This document shows positions 55,012-64,000 of a stretch of 64,000 bases of DNA, one piece after another. Under the pieces are notes generated by a model that saw only the letters and a list, made by a program, of their open reading frames with translations, did no database searches and was not told where the DNA came from. The stretch spans positions 2,570,929 to 2,634,928 of the forward strand of contig CP042469.1 in NCBI GenBank assembly GCA_015243575.1, read 5' to 3'. Source of the DNA: Clostridiales bacterium. Lineage in GTDB: Bacteria > Bacillota > Clostridia > Peptostreptococcales > Anaerovoracaceae. A program made the position numbers and the translations under genes. Each line of letters starts with the position of its first letter. Position 1 is the stretch's first letter.

Positions 55012-55500
55012 TTAAAATTCTTTTATGCTTCGACTGAGGGACTGAACCTTCATAATACCGGTATCCAAGTCAAAATAAACGGTTCTTCCATAGTTGAGGC
55101 CGGTATCCTCTGCAATGATTGGTATCTTCAGACTATATAGTGCGTTCTTTACGCTGACAATATTTCGCTCTCCAATGGTACCGATGGCACTGCCAGGCTG
55201 AACTTCGAACATTTGAGCTCCTCCCGCAATTTTTGCAACAAGTTTGCGGCTGTCGGCACCAAGCCTTGTCAGATCTCTTACAAGATCCACAATTGCGGTA
55301 TCTGCAAATTTCATTCTATTTACTTCATTTTTCGAAAACATGCTGCTTTCAGGAAGCATGATATGGGATAATCCACCAACCTTAACCTGCCTGTCATAAA
55401 GACATATTCCTACACACGACCCGAGCGCATACGTTACAAATACATTCGGACATCTGGCCAGTTTATAGTCAGAAATTCCAACGACCAGTAATTCGCTCAT
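55012..55500 (-). CDS. cheD: Receptor glutamine deamidase CheD
   Basis: 162 residues from ATG 55,500, overlapping the cheC stop by 4 bases. The catalytic Cys lies in ALGSCVGICLYD, the His in GGLSHIMLPES, and KIAGGAQMF follows. It deamidates receptors and binds CheC to raise its activity, and the overlapping genes fit that partnership. Confidence 0.96.
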   Translation of the reverse strand: MSELLVVGISDYKLARCPNVFVTYALGSCVGICLYDRQVKVGGLSHIMLPESSMFSKNEVNRMKFADTAIVDLVRDLTRLGADSRKLVAKIAGGAQMFEVQPGSAIGTIGERNIVSVKNALYSLKIPIIAEDTGLNYGRTVYFDLDTGIMKVQSLSRSIKEF

Positions 55501-56117
55501 ATTCCAAGTCCTAATCTTTCCATTATTATTTTTAATGTTTCAATTTCTGCAAACATGATGATATTGCTTGTGAGATTATTCTCTTCTGCAGAAAAACATT
55601 CTTCAATAAACATTACCTTATCACCTACAGATCCAAATTCAATAATCGGTACACTCATCAACGCTCCTGCCATGTCAATTGCAATATATGGAATGGAAAT
55701 ATTTATGGTAAGCCCTGTAAGTGTTGATATGGAATTGATGTAGGAGGAGCCTAGAATATTGCCGATTTCCTTAATAGCAGATAGTTTTAGTTCACTGAGC
55801 TGCCCATTGTCCTCACCCTCATCCTGAATCAATATGCTCATAATTGCTTTTGCATCTTCCATATTCAGAAGAAACATAATCATTCCGTTGGCTTCACCTG
55901 AAAAGTTTACCAGAACGCCCACAGTCATTGTTTCAGCACCGCCAAGAGCATTGACAGCCGTATCAAAATCAGTAATTCTTACTCTGGGCAGGCTGATTTC
56001 AACTCGCTCGTCCAAGATAGTGGAAAGAGCGGTGGCAGCATTTCCTGCACCAATATTACCAATTTCTCTTAGTACATCGATCTGTACGTCATTTAGTTCA
56101 TCATAATTTGTTAACAA
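55497..56117 (-). CDS. cheC: CheY-P phosphatase CheC
   Basis: 206 residues from ATG 56,117. Two pseudo-symmetric active sites: REIGNIGAGNAATAL near residues 15-29 and KEIGNILGSSYINSI near 115-129, each with the Glu and Asn needed to dephosphorylate CheY-P. It is coupled to cheD. Confidence 0.96.
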   Translation of the reverse strand: MLTNYDELNDVQIDVLREIGNIGAGNAATALSTILDERVEISLPRVRITDFDTAVNALGGAETMTVGVLVNFSGEANGMIMFLLNMEDAKAIMSILIQDEGEDNGQLSELKLSAIKEIGNILGSSYINSISTLTGLTINISIPYIAIDMAGALMSVPIIEFGSVGDKVMFIEECFSAEENNLTSNIIMFAEIETLKIIMERLGLGI

Positions 56118-56126
56118 ATCTTCACC

Positions 56127-56843
56127 TCATTTTTTCATGTGCCTTGGAGAAGCCTTAACACGAACACAGGCTTTCGTCAGCGCAGCCAGAATATCTGTTT
56201 CATATTGCTTTTTATAAGTATCCAGCTGGATAGACTGCTTGCCCTTATCAGCGGTAACGTATTTCGCAGGAAGTGAATTCAGCGTAAGTGCCGTAATATC
56301 ACTGACACAAGTTTGGCAGGTACACACCTTCATTTTTTCCATAACCAGCCCAATCTTTTCTTTGACCAATACCTCAGCCAGATTAATCAATCGACCACTT
56401 TTTTCAACAGCAGCACTGAGTTGGCTTTCCGCAGCCGCAGGCTCAGAGGCTTCCGACGCTATCATAGGTTTCGGTTCCGATTCCGGTTCTGGTTTCGGCT
56501 CCGGTTCTGGTTTTGGCTCCGGTTCTGGTTTTGGCTCCGGTTCCGGTAGAGATTTCTCTTCTGGCTTTGGGAGAGGTTTGGATTCTGGCAGGGGTTTCGA
56601 TTCTGGCTCCGGTTCCGCTGCCTTTGATACAGCTTCGGTTGGTTCAGGCATCGGGATCCTAGCTGCCGATTTCCCTCTCTTGGGCTTTTCTGCTTTTGGA
56701 GGCTCGTCCGGTTTTGAGGCTGGTGCATTACTGCCGCTTACGGCAAACTCCTGGGGCAAACCAAACAGATCGTCCTGATCCGCATCATCATTCTTCGTAA
56801 TCAGCTTCAGAACGTGTTCCGTTTTATTGCTTTTCTTCGCCAT
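56127..56843 (-). CDS. ComFB-domain protein with long Pro-Glu-Lys-rich linker
   Basis: 238 residues from ATG 56,843, which lies inside the end of the ParA-like gene (20-base overlap). Residues 1-45 are a possible interaction segment. Residues 45-130 are low-complexity [10 protein letters not shown]. The last 95 residues are a ComFB domain: [17 protein letters not shown] then [23 protein letters not shown]. ComFB-type proteins can bind cyclic dinucleotides, and this one keeps the C-x-C-x2-C. Its position between parA and cheC suggests it links chemotaxis clusters to the ATPase or to second-messenger levels. This is inference. Confidence 0.82.
   Translation of the reverse strand: MAKKSNKTEHVLKLITKNDDADQDDLFGLPQEFAVSGSNAPASKPDEPPKAEKPKRGKSAARIPMPEPTEAVSKAAEPEPESKPLPESKPLPKPEEKSLPEPEPKPEPEPKPEPEPKPEPESEPKPMIASEASEPAAAESQLSAAVEKSGRLINLAEVLVKEKIGLVMEKMKVCTCQTCVSDITALTLNSLPAKYVTADKGKQSIQLDTYKKQYETDILAALTKACVRVKASPRHMKK
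56462..56600. repeat. GC-rich tandem repeat encoding the PEPKPEP linker
   Basis: Repeated units of GGTTCTGGTTTTGGCTCC type. Length may vary between strains through slippage without frame change in many cases. Confidence 0.85.
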
Positions 56844-57612
56844 CCAGTTTCATTCCCTTCTGAGTAATCAACTCATCAACAAGCTGACGATAGTCCTTTG
56901 TCGTATTCGCCCTGGGTGAATATTTATATACGCTTTCTCCGTGGGCCGGTGCTTCCGCAACGGAAACAGAGGAACGAATTTTCGTTTTAAATACTTTTGT
57001 ATCCAATTCTTTGGCTATGATTTCAGCCATTTCTTCCACATCTTTTGTCAGAATTCTACGTCTATCGTATTTATTCAAAAGAATGCCTAATACTTCAATC
57101 TTTGGATTATAAATCCCCTTTACCAATTCAATGGTCTCTCTCAGCTGTGAAATTCCAAGGAGACTTAATATTTCCGGAATCATGGGGATAATGATATTGT
57201 CTGTAGCGGTATATGCGTTAACCGTTAGGATATTGAGCGCCGGCGGTGTATCGATTACGATATAGTCATAATTCCCTCTGACTGGAGCGATGCCATTCTT
57301 CAGCAGATATTCTCTTCCAAGCTGAGAAAACTCCAGTTCTGCTCCGCTGAGAAGAATATTGGATGGGATAATATCAATGCCTTGATTTCGCTGGATTACC
57401 TGCTCAACAGGCACAGTCCCCTTCATCAGCTCATATACTGTTGGACTGTTGTCTATTTCTGCGCCAAGACAAAATCCCAAATTACCTTGAGGGTCAAGAT
57501 CGATCGCCAGAATCTTATAGCCCTTCTCCGCTAAACCGCTGACTACAGCACTCGCTGTGGATGTCTTACCCACCCCGCCTTTTTGATTTGTTATCGCAAC
57601 TGTTTTGGACAT
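56824..57612 (-). CDS. ParA/Soj-family ATPase in the motility operon
   Basis: 262 residues from ATG 57,612 with GGAGGCGGGG upstream. Deviant Walker A KGGVGKTS near residue 11-18, switch [10 protein letters not shown] near 40, Walker [11 protein letters not shown] near 120. It is of the Soj/ParA type rather than FlhG: no N-terminal activator helix is visible. ParA-like proteins inside che operons position chemoreceptor clusters before division in several bacteria. The ComFB protein encoded next may be its partner. Confidence 0.88.
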   Translation of the reverse strand: MSKTVAITNQKGGVGKTSTASAVVSGLAEKGYKILAIDLDPQGNLGFCLGAEIDNSPTVYELMKGTVPVEQVIQRNQGIDIIPSNILLSGAELEFSQLGREYLLKNGIAPVRGNYDYIVIDTPPALNILTVNAYTATDNIIIPMIPEILSLLGISQLRETIELVKGIYNPKIEVLGILLNKYDRRRILTKDVEEMAEIIAKELDTKVFKTKIRSSVSVAEAPAHGESVYKYSPRANTTKDYRQLVDELITQKGMKLDGEEKQ

Positions 57613-57689
57613 CAGCCCCGCCTCCATTCGTCATTTTCATGTTATGGAAAATACCAACAAGATTTGTATCCAAATCAGTCTGTACTCCC

Positions 57690-58334
57690 CTAATTTATAT
57701 CATCGCTCATTCGCGTCAGTCTTCTGTGATTTTCAAGCTGCTTTTTAAATACGTATTCACAGAGTACTCGTTCCTCTTCTCCTCCGATTTCAAGGAACCT
57801 GCAGCCATATTTGAATCGATAGCCCCCGAAATGTCCTCTTTCTTTTCTGAGGATTTCCGCCCGAGCAATAAAGCCCGGCTTTATCATGCTGAAATCAATG
57901 GTTACAATTTGTTTTTTCAGCAGCGTACGATTGGAAAAAAATGCTACGCCTCCGAGACTGATATCTCTGGTTTGTATCCCTTCGTCGATCAGATAGGATC
58001 GTTTTCTCTTTCCCTTTGAATAAGCCCTAAGGAGCTTTGTTTTTAAGTCTGCCTTTACTTTTAAGTAGGTTCTTCTTTCCTGCTTCCCGTCAGTTTTAAT
58101 AATGTCCAGATTGACTTGAGATGTCGTGGAAAGAGTAACCCTTCCGCTCATGAAAACAACTCCGTCTTTTAAATATCCTGCTATGTCCACTACAGATTTA
58201 TGAGGAACCAAATCAAAGTCTTCCCCCCTCAGTATGATCCTGTTGTCAAGAACACTGATATTATTGGAGGAGACCGTCGATTGTCCCTCAGAGTAAAATA
58301 CACTGATTTTTATATAAGAACTATTTTCCGTCAA
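57690..58334 (-). CDS. PilZ-domain protein (YcgR-like)
   Basis: 214 residues from ATG 58,334. An N-terminal beta domain is followed by a PilZ domain with QERRTYLKVKA (R-R-x3-K/R) near residue 85-95 and DISLGGVAF near 125, the two c-di-GMP-binding boxes. The last residue of the R-x-x-x-R box is Lys, so binding should be checked. In flagellar operons such proteins slow or stop the motor. Confidence 0.88.
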   Translation of the reverse strand: MTENSSYIKISVFYSEGQSTVSSNNISVLDNRIILRGEDFDLVPHKSVVDIAGYLKDGVVFMSGRVTLSTTSQVNLDIIKTDGKQERRTYLKVKADLKTKLLRAYSKGKRKRSYLIDEGIQTRDISLGGVAFFSNRTLLKKQIVTIDFSMIKPGFIARAEILRKERGHFGGYRFKYGCRFLEIGGEEERVLCEYVFKKQLENHRRLTRMSDDIN

Positions 58335-58367
58335 GCTGTTCTCACCTCACATTTCAGGATCGATTAT

Positions 58368-59801
58368 CTATAGCATACCGTGAACAATACTTCCCTCACT
58401 CCAAAATATCCTGCAATGCTCTATGTTGTCAAGTTCAAAGTGGAACCGTTCCTCACCAAAACTGATCTTTACCCCCTGGTAGATCTTTCTTTTACATAAA
58501 ACCGCGCCGGGAAATTCCATTGTCCATTCTTTTTCAAGCTGTTGAATCTGTGAATTCAGCAGTTCTATTTTATCTTTCAGCGTCATTATCTGCCTCTTCG
58601 CTGTGGATAACTGCTCCATTACAGATTCTCCCGCACCCATTCTGGATTGGCTAAGCTTTGCGGTATTCTCAGCCAGCTGCTGCAATCTGACACCAAGCTC
58701 GTCTCTTTGATTCACCAGCTTTTCTATCGATTCCGTATCCATAATTTTTACGCCTAATACTTCAATTTTTGTAGCTCTTTCACTAGCTGTTCCAATGTCT
58801 TTCGCACGAAGCTGACCAAGAACTTTGATCTCTCCTCCAGCGATAAGCTCTCTGCTTCCGGCTAGCTCAATATTTCCCATACAGGTCACATTGCTGTCGA
58901 TAATATAGTCGGCATTGATGTTTCCTTCTACATGAATCTTTGCGTGCTCAATGTATTTACATTTCAAATTTCCGCCCACAAAAATCCTAAATTGTCCTCC
59001 GCCGTTGATCCCATTTGAAATATGAACGTTTCCTGCAGCTTCAATATCCGCATCCTCCACCACACCCTTGATGATGACATTGCCGCCGGATTTCACAGAA
59101 AATCCGTCACAAACATCACCTTCAATGGTAACATCGCCGGAGAATTTAATATTTCCAGTGAGCTGATCCACGCTGGACTTAACTTTCAGCATGTCATTTA
59201 CATCCACAGAATCCCGAAGGAACCGAATGACACCATCGCAATCTGCCACAAGCTGGGTATTGTTCTCAATCAGATGGGTATTCTTCCCAACAGGCGATCC
59301 TGCGGGTCTGCCGCTTCTGGAGGGCACAATACCGCCAAATATATTTTTTCCGTCAACGCCTTCTGTCTCTTTTTTGATCTCGGCAAGAACCTGCCCTTGG
59401 CTAACAATCTGAAAATAGTCAAGATTCTTATAATCAATGGCACCTTCAAGATTATACTCAGGATGATATTCAGAATCTCTTTTTACAAAGTATGTAATTT
59501 GCCCATCTTCCCCGTCCACCGGAGGAACTCCTTTGGCAACTTCAATCCTGATATTATAGATGGGTCTTGCTGCCAGCTTTTCTACGGAGGTTTCTTTGAT
59601 GCCATATATGATTTTATTCATCTGCAAGGCTTCCATAAGCTGCTCTTGGGTCACCGGATCAGGATCTGGACATTGCTTGATCATTTTGATATAGCCTGTC
59701 ATCCCATCATCACTGGAACTGGCCTCAATTAACGTCACCGGTTTACTCTGGGGAATTTCTTCCTCATTCAGATTGTTTTGCGAAGTTTCAACTTGGTTCA
59801 T
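58368..59801 (-). CDS. FapA (DUF342) family protein
   Basis: 477 residues from ATG 59,801 with GGAGAGGAAA upstream; an earlier frame start has no ribosome site. The N-terminal DUF342 domain reads YNIRIEVAKGVPPVDGEDGQITYFV. A right-handed beta-helix follows, with repeats such as GDVTIEGDVCDGFSVKSGGNVIIKG and GNINADYI. The C-terminus is a coiled coil (QRDELGVRLQQLAEN...LKDKIELLNSQIQQLEKEW). Members occur with flagellar and chemotaxis genes; a surface-sensing or polymer-binding role has been suggested. Confidence 0.88.
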   Translation of the reverse strand: MNQVETSQNNLNEEEIPQSKPVTLIEASSSDDGMTGYIKMIKQCPDPDPVTQEQLMEALQMNKIIYGIKETSVEKLAARPIYNIRIEVAKGVPPVDGEDGQITYFVKRDSEYHPEYNLEGAIDYKNLDYFQIVSQGQVLAEIKKETEGVDGKNIFGGIVPSRSGRPAGSPVGKNTHLIENNTQLVADCDGVIRFLRDSVDVNDMLKVKSSVDQLTGNIKFSGDVTIEGDVCDGFSVKSGGNVIIKGVVEDADIEAAGNVHISNGINGGGQFRIFVGGNLKCKYIEHAKIHVEGNINADYIIDSNVTCMGNIELAGSRELIAGGEIKVLGQLRAKDIGTASERATKIEVLGVKIMDTESIEKLVNQRDELGVRLQQLAENTAKLSQSRMGAGESVMEQLSTAKRQIMTLKDKIELLNSQIQQLEKEWTMEFPGAVLCKRKIYQGVKISFGEERFHFELDNIEHCRIFWSEGSIVHGML

Positions 59802-59996
59802 TTTCCTCTCCTTACCTTGATCGAGCAGTTTTTTGAGGGTCTCTTGCAATAGAACGCGGGGAAACTGCTGTTTGAAAATCAAATAAACGATTCAGCTGCA
59901 TGATTTTTCCTGTTAATTGATGATAGCACAGATTTCGATCATATTGCACTAAAAGTTTCGATGAAACTAAACGAATCGTCAACTGATGTTAAGGTA

Positions 59997-60749
59997 TTAG
60001 CGGAGCTGGTTGATAATTTTTTCCATCTCGTCGGCTGTTTGTACAATTTTAGAGCCAAAGGAGAATCCCTTGGAGGCTTCGATCATCTTTACAAGTTCTT
60101 GCGCAATCTGTACTCTGGATCCTTCCAGAAAGCCGCTCTTTACAGCAGGTGTCTCCATTGCCTCGGCCTCTCCTGAAGCTTCCGTCTCTCTGTATTGATT
60201 TCCTCCAATGACCTCAAGGCTATATTGGTTTGGAAAGGTATAAACACCGACCATAGAAGCTTTAAAGCCTCCCTCTGTAACAGTATTTCCATTTGAATCT
60301 TTTTTCGTTGTAGTTTCTGGAACAACGATCCGTTCGCCGTCCGCATCCAGCACGTAGTTTCCTGCCGAATTCACCAGGTATGCCTCTGAATCATCCAAAC
60401 TCACTTTAAAACTGCCATCCCGACTGTAGGTAAGGCTGCCATCCTCACGATTTTCAATAGCGAAAAATCCGTCTCCCATAATGGCGCAGTCCATAGGCTG
60501 ATTCGTATTTTGCAAATCACCCTGGTTGAAATCCGTACCGGTTTTCTCAACCCTTACACCATGTCCGGTCTGAATATAATTATTCTCACCGCCTCCTCCA
60601 TAGAGGCTTTGATACATCAGTGCAGAGAAAGCTGCCTGCTGCGGCTTAAATGCCGTAGTATTGACATTGGCAATATTATTTGCGATCGTATTGAGATTTG
60701 TCTGCTGGCTTATGACACAGGATGTCCCTGAATAAAATCCTCTGATCAT
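59997..60749 (-). CDS. flgG: Flagellar basal-body rod protein, FlgG-like
   Basis: 250 residues from ATG 60,749. The N-terminal helix has the rod signature (TIANNIANVNTTAFK), the middle beta domain has DGFFAIENREDGSLTYSRDG, and the C-terminal helix (AQELVKMIEASKGFSFGSKIVQTADEMEKIINQLR) fits the FlgF/FlgG family. Two adjacent family members are usual; FlgG is favoured for this one by its C-terminus, but the assignment could be exchanged with the next gene. Confidence 0.85.
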   Translation of the reverse strand: MIRGFYSGTSCVISQQTNLNTIANNIANVNTTAFKPQQAAFSALMYQSLYGGGGENNYIQTGHGVRVEKTGTDFNQGDLQNTNQPMDCAIMGDGFFAIENREDGSLTYSRDGSFKVSLDDSEAYLVNSAGNYVLDADGERIVVPETTTKKDSNGNTVTEGGFKASMVGVYTFPNQYSLEVIGGNQYRETEASGEAEAMETPAVKSGFLEGSRVQIAQELVKMIEASKGFSFGSKIVQTADEMEKIINQLR

Positions 60750-60798
60750 GTATTTTTCTCCTTATATTATACTAACAGTTGAAATCGATCCAATCGAT

Positions 60799-61563
60799 CT
60801 AACCGATCTTTCCGATCTGATTGACGGCGATCTGATTAATCGCATCATACATCTTTACGATCTGGGTACAAGCCTGATAATGACTTTGCCCTGCGATAAG
60901 CCGGCTCATTTCCTTTGCCATATTGATGTTGGACTTTTCAACGGTTCCCTGCATTAAGTAATAGTTTTCCGTCTCAGCCTGATCATAAGCCTCATCCTCT
61001 ACAGTAAAGACACCTGGTCCTACGCTTTTCAGAACCGCATCTTCATCGGGTACCGCAATATACAGACTATCCGCTTCTTCTCCATCAACGCTGATCACAC
61101 CTGTTGGGCCTACGGTAAAGCTGCTGTTCGCTAAATTAATAGAGCTCTCACCGTCATTCAGTACCTTCCCTACTCCGGGAAGATAAAGATCTCCATCACC
61201 GTCGATTTCAAACTGACCGTTTCTCGTCAGCACCGGTCCGTAGGTCTCACTCTCGACAAGAAAGAAACCATTCCCATTAATCGCCATATCGACAGGTCTT
61301 CCTGTAGATTCCAGGCTGCCCTGCGTGAAGTCTGTCTCTTCCGAGCTGTTGATTGTGATAAATGCACCAGGCCCGATATTGCTGTTTGAAACACCGTCCA
61401 GCTTGCTCATTCTCGCTACCAGATGCTCTCCAAAACTGGATTCCACCGTAACGCTGCTTTTATAACCGGCAGTGGAGGCATTGGAAATATTGTTTGCAAT
61501 TGTATTCATTGCTTTCTGCCGAGTAAAGACTCCGGCAGCTGCAGAGTAAAAACCTCTTACCAT
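60799..61563 (-). CDS. flgF: Flagellar basal-body rod protein, FlgF-like
   Basis: 254 residues from ATG 61,563 with AGGAGGGCTCGTT upstream. The signature NTIANNISNASTAGYKS is at the N-terminus, NGNGFFLVESETYGPVLTRNGQF in the middle and SRLIAGQSHYQACTQIVKMYDAINQI at the end. It directly follows fliA. It forms part of the proximal or distal rod with its neighbour. Confidence 0.85.
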   Translation of the reverse strand: MVRGFYSAAAGVFTRQKAMNTIANNISNASTAGYKSSVTVESSFGEHLVARMSKLDGVSNSNIGPGAFITINSSEETDFTQGSLESTGRPVDMAINGNGFFLVESETYGPVLTRNGQFEIDGDGDLYLPGVGKVLNDGESSINLANSSFTVGPTGVISVDGEEADSLYIAVPDEDAVLKSVGPGVFTVEDEAYDQAETENYYLMQGTVEKSNINMAKEMSRLIAGQSHYQACTQIVKMYDAINQIAVNQIGKIG

Positions 61564-61574
61564 AACGAGCCCTC

Positions 61575-62342
61575 CTAATAATTATTTAATCGATTTTTCA
61601 TCTTAATGATTGCTGCGGAATGGATTTGAGACACTCGGGATTCTGTGATGCTCATTACTTCCGCAATTTCCTTTAGTTTCAAATTTTCATAGTAGTATAG
61701 AGATACAACCAGCCGTTCTTTTTCGTTGAGCTGATCGATGGCTTCCATAAGTTTTTCTTTCAGTTCATCATACAGCAGCCCTGCTTCCGGCGTTTCCTTA
61801 TCACTTTCATTTACGATGAGAGGAGACGCGATCATCATCTTTTCATTGATGGCTTCTTCATACGACAGAATGATGGAGTTATGTCTCTGCTGCAGAATTT
61901 TATCCAGATTGGTAAGGGTTACCCCCATCTTATCTGCCATTTCCTGCTTGGTGGGCTCATATCCACGCTCAGCATACAGTTCGTTATAGATTTCATCCAA
62001 TTCTTTGGATAGGTTTCTCTGGTTTCTCGGAACCCAGTCCTGCTTTCGCATAAAGTCGATAATCGAACCCTTTATCTTGAGAGAAGCAAAGGTTTCAAAT
62101 TTATTGCCCATATCAGGATCGAATTTTTCTACGGCATCAATCAGTGCGATGATCCCCTGATTTACCATGTCGTCCAGCTGACCAAAATTGCTGTAACTTC
62201 CCTTGAATCTCAGAACGATTTTCCTGACAAGATTGGTATATTGTAACACAATTTCATTTCTTGCTTCAATGCTTTTATTCCGTTTATAACAGTCCCACAG
62301 CCGTAGGAGCTTATCGTCTTCATTCACTTCAGCAGAATACAT
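61575..62342 (-). CDS. fliA: RNA polymerase sigma-28 factor FliA
   Basis: 255 residues from ATG 62,342 with GAGGTGAGG-type site upstream. Region 2: LDDMVNQGIIALIDAVEKFDPDMGNKFETFASLKIKGSIIDFMRKQDWVPR. Region 3 has EPTKQEMADKMGV. Region 4: LNEKERLVVSLYYYENLKLKEIAEVMSITESRVSQIHS. It directs late flagellar and chemotaxis genes. The two transducer genes downstream have matching promoters. Confidence 0.96.
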   Translation of the reverse strand: MYSAEVNEDDKLLRLWDCYKRNKSIEARNEIVLQYTNLVRKIVLRFKGSYSNFGQLDDMVNQGIIALIDAVEKFDPDMGNKFETFASLKIKGSIIDFMRKQDWVPRNQRNLSKELDEIYNELYAERGYEPTKQEMADKMGVTLTNLDKILQQRHNSIILSYEEAINEKMMIASPLIVNESDKETPEAGLLYDELKEKLMEAIDQLNEKERLVVSLYYYENLKLKEIAEVMSITESRVSQIHSAAIIKMKNRLNNY

Positions 62343-62380
62343 GAAACCTCACCTCTTTTCCTGAAAATCTTGTATTTTCA

Positions 62381-64000
62381 CTAATCTTTTATCTGAATAA
62401 TACCAATGGCCTGAATCTGTATATTGGTGTCAATTTCATTAAAGGACAGTACCGTAAGATTCGGCAAAAACTGGTCTATCAGTCGTTTAAAATAAATTCT
62501 AACAATGGGCGATGTGAGAATCACCGGTTGATGCATCAGGTCTTTTACTTTTTCAATCTGCTCCGACGCACCTTCTACAATCCGCTGCACCACCTGCGGT
62601 TCAATGGCAAGGTAGGTGCCGTGTTCACTTTTCTTTGCAGAGCTAAGGATTGTATTTTCTATGGTCTGGTCGAGGGAGATCACCTTGATGCTGGCTCCGT
62701 CGGTATATTTTCTTGTAATCGTACGTTTCAGCTTCTGTCTCACATATTCCGTCAGCAGGTCGGTGTCTTTGATTGCAACTCCTTGATCGCCAAGGGTTTC
62801 CAAAATACTCTCCATATCCCTGATGGGGATGCCTTCCTTCAGAAGGTTCATGAGGATCTTTTGAAGATCTGAAACGCTGATGACTCCCGGGATTACATCA
62901 TCTACAATAGCCTGGTTTGCCTTTGACGCGTTCTGCAGAAGGATATTAATGTCCTGTCTGCTGACAAGCTCGTGAATATGCTTCTTGATCATCTCGGACA
63001 AGTGGGTTACGATAACCGACAATGCGTCAATTACTGTGTAGCCATAAACCTCAGCCATCTCTCTTTCGTTTTCCGTGATCCATTTTCCTGGGATTCCGTA
63101 GGCGGGCTCGATGGTGTCAATCCCCTCGATAGGGCCGGTACAATTCCCCGGGTCAAGGGCCAGATAATAATCAACCAGGACTTCTCCCCGTGCTACCTCT
63201 TCTCCTTTGATCTTGATCAGGTACTGGTTTGGGTTAATCAGCCCGTTGTCGCGAAGCCGAACGGTGGGAACAACAACGCCCATTTCCATGGCAAACTGCT
63301 TCCGGAAAATGACGATTCGATCGATAAAGCTGCCTCCGCTGCCTTCATCAACCAGTGGCAGCAAAGAATAACCGAATTCCATTTCAATGGGTTCCACTCC
63401 CAAAAGGTTGTATACATTATCAATATTGCGATAAAAGTTCGCTTCGTTGCTCTCCTCTTCGAGGAACTCCTGCATTTCGGTGACTTCTTCCTTTTTCTGC
63501 TGCACCGTAGCAGAACGCATTAAGCTGATCCCTAGTGCGATGAGAACAAAGGCCAGCACCGCGATCTGAATCACCGGAGCACCGGGTATCAGGCACATCG
63601 CCAGGATGACAATTCCTGAAATCAAAAGCACTTTCGGCTGTGACATGAACTGCTTCCTAACATCCTCATTGAGATTACTTTCGGATGCTGCTCTCGTAAC
63701 GATCATGCCTGTGGCTGTTGAGATCATAAGCGCAGGCAACTGGCCGACAAGACCGTCGCCTACCGTTGCAATGGAGTAAACGGCAAGGACCTGTGTAAAG
63801 GACATTCCCCCCTGGATCATACCGATGATCGTTCCTGCAATAAGGTTTACCATGGCGATGATGATCGATGCGATGGCATCGCCTTTTACAAGTTTCGTAG
63901 CTCCATCCATTGCTCCGTAAAATTCTGCTTCTCTTTGGATGTATTTTCTTCTTTCTCTTGCTTCCTGTTCGTTGATCAAGCCTGAGCTCAGGTCGGCGTC
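62381..64000 (-). CDS. flhA: Flagellar export protein FlhA, C-terminal part (cut by window end)
   Basis: The frame is open to the last base of the window (DADLSSGLINEQEARERR at the start of the visible part), so the N-terminal membrane half is mostly missing. Visible features are the FHIPEP-family loop (REAEFYGAMDGATKLVKGDAIA), membrane helices (VNLIAGTIIGMIQGG; SIATVGDGLVGQLPALMISTATG), and the cytosolic domain ending SPIVRIYFKRLIDQFLPNLTVLSFNEI. FlhA is the core of the flagellar type III export gate. It is the first gene seen of the long motility transcript. Confidence 0.96.
   Translation of the reverse strand, partial: DADLSSGLINEQEARERRKYIQREAEFYGAMDGATKLVKGDAIASIIIAMVNLIAGTIIGMIQGGMSFTQVLAVYSIATVGDGLVGQLPALMISTATGMIVTRAASESNLNEDVRKQFMSQPKVLLISGIVILAMCLIPGAPVIQIAVLAFVLIALGISLMRSATVQQKKEEVTEMQEFLEEESNEANFYRNIDNVYNLLGVEPIEMEFGYSLLPLVDEGSGGSFIDRIVIFRKQFAMEMGVVVPTVRLRDNGLINPNQYLIKIKGEEVARGEVLVDYYLALDPGNCTGPIEGIDTIEPAYGIPGKWITENEREMAEVYGYTVIDALSVIVTHLSEMIKKHIHELVSRQDINILLQNASKANQAIVDDVIPGVISVSDLQKILMNLLKEGIPIRDMESILETLGDQGVAIKDTDLLTEYVRQKLKRTITRKYTDGASIKVISLDQTIENTILSSAKKSEHGTYLAIEPQVVQRIVEGASEQIEKVKDLMHQPVILTSPIVRIYFKRLIDQFLPNLTVLSFNEIDTNIQIQAIGIIQIKD

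Noticed and set aside
56313-56778. Open frames on both strands over the PEPK repeat
   Set aside because: Low-complexity repeats keep several frames open; only the ComFB frame has a ribosome site and a domain.
60790-60835. Repeated CGATCT motifs between flgF and flgG
   Set aside because: Part lies in the flgF coding end and the units are too irregular for a regulatory array.
1-64000. CRISPR arrays and tRNA or rRNA genes
   Set aside because: No regularly spaced repeats and no tRNA-like or rRNA stretch were seen on reading; a dedicated tRNA scan could not be run.

Overview
The window looks like a low-GC Gram-positive anaerobe of the Clostridia. The signs are TTG/GTG starts with strong AGGAGG ribosome binding sites, sigma-A promoters with 17-base spacers, a T-box leader, a CheC/CheD chemotaxis set, FapA (DUF342) and ComFB proteins, rubrerythrin, and a phenylacetate-CoA ligase with an ACT partner as in amino-acid fermenters. 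The genus cannot be fixed from the sequence alone. It falls into two halves: a visibly AT-rich accessory island (1 to about 32,190) and an ordinary, less AT-rich chromosome (about 32,200 to 64,000).

The island has been heavily worked over by insertion sequences. An IS256-type element is cut by the window start and recurs at about 17.2-18.6 kb. An IS21-type element (A) at 1.9-6.5 kb is itself split by a second IS21-type element (B, 3468-6033), and a second copy of B sits at 18,708-21,255. One host gene, an unusual fusion of a restriction-endonuclease-like (HsdR_N) domain to a tyrosine recombinase, lies in three pieces because B and the IS256 element both landed in it. Between the IS copies are intact cargo operons. 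The first (6722-11,630, minus strand) holds two class III nucleotide cyclases, a Pycsar-type membrane effector fused to DUF3307, and separate E2-like, E1-like and JAB/JAMM proteins. It resembles a Pycsar system joined to the conjugation machinery of type II CBASS, and the second cyclase ends in Phe-Phe-Gly, a plausible conjugation tail. The second (12,304-16,784, plus strand) holds a DUF6338 membrane protein, a 64-residue charged protein and a CHAT protease-STAND ATPase-TPR protein. A third cluster (22.5-27.1 kb) combines AbiJ-NTD, Abi_C and HEPN proteins with a calcineurin-like phosphoesterase. A fourth block (27.2-32.0 kb) carries DNA-metabolism genes: DnaQ-like exonuclease with BRCT, SAP protein, Cys-rich protein and a complete LigA. 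The island ends inside a second ligase-like gene of chromosomal character, cut just after its adenylation motif at about 32,190.

The chromosomal half begins with a DUF134 regulator, an Mrp/NBP35 ATPase and a NifX-like protein, then PcrA helicase, rubrerythrin, a PfkB sugar kinase overlapping a nucleoside kinase, a DUF378 protein, a T-box leader whose specifier reads as CUC (Leu), PaaK plus an ACT protein, a YdbC protein, an AEC transporter and an ABC-F ATPase.

From 48 kb to the end, everything is on the minus strand and concerns motility: flhA (cut by the window end), fliA, two FlgF/FlgG rod proteins, FapA, PilZ, a ParA-like ATPase, a ComFB protein, cheC, cheD, cheW, cheB, then a poly-HAMP transducer and a soluble receptor-like protein in which a sensor domain is inserted, twice, into the receptor hairpin tip. 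The last two genes have recognisable sigma-28 promoters, which matches the presence of fliA.
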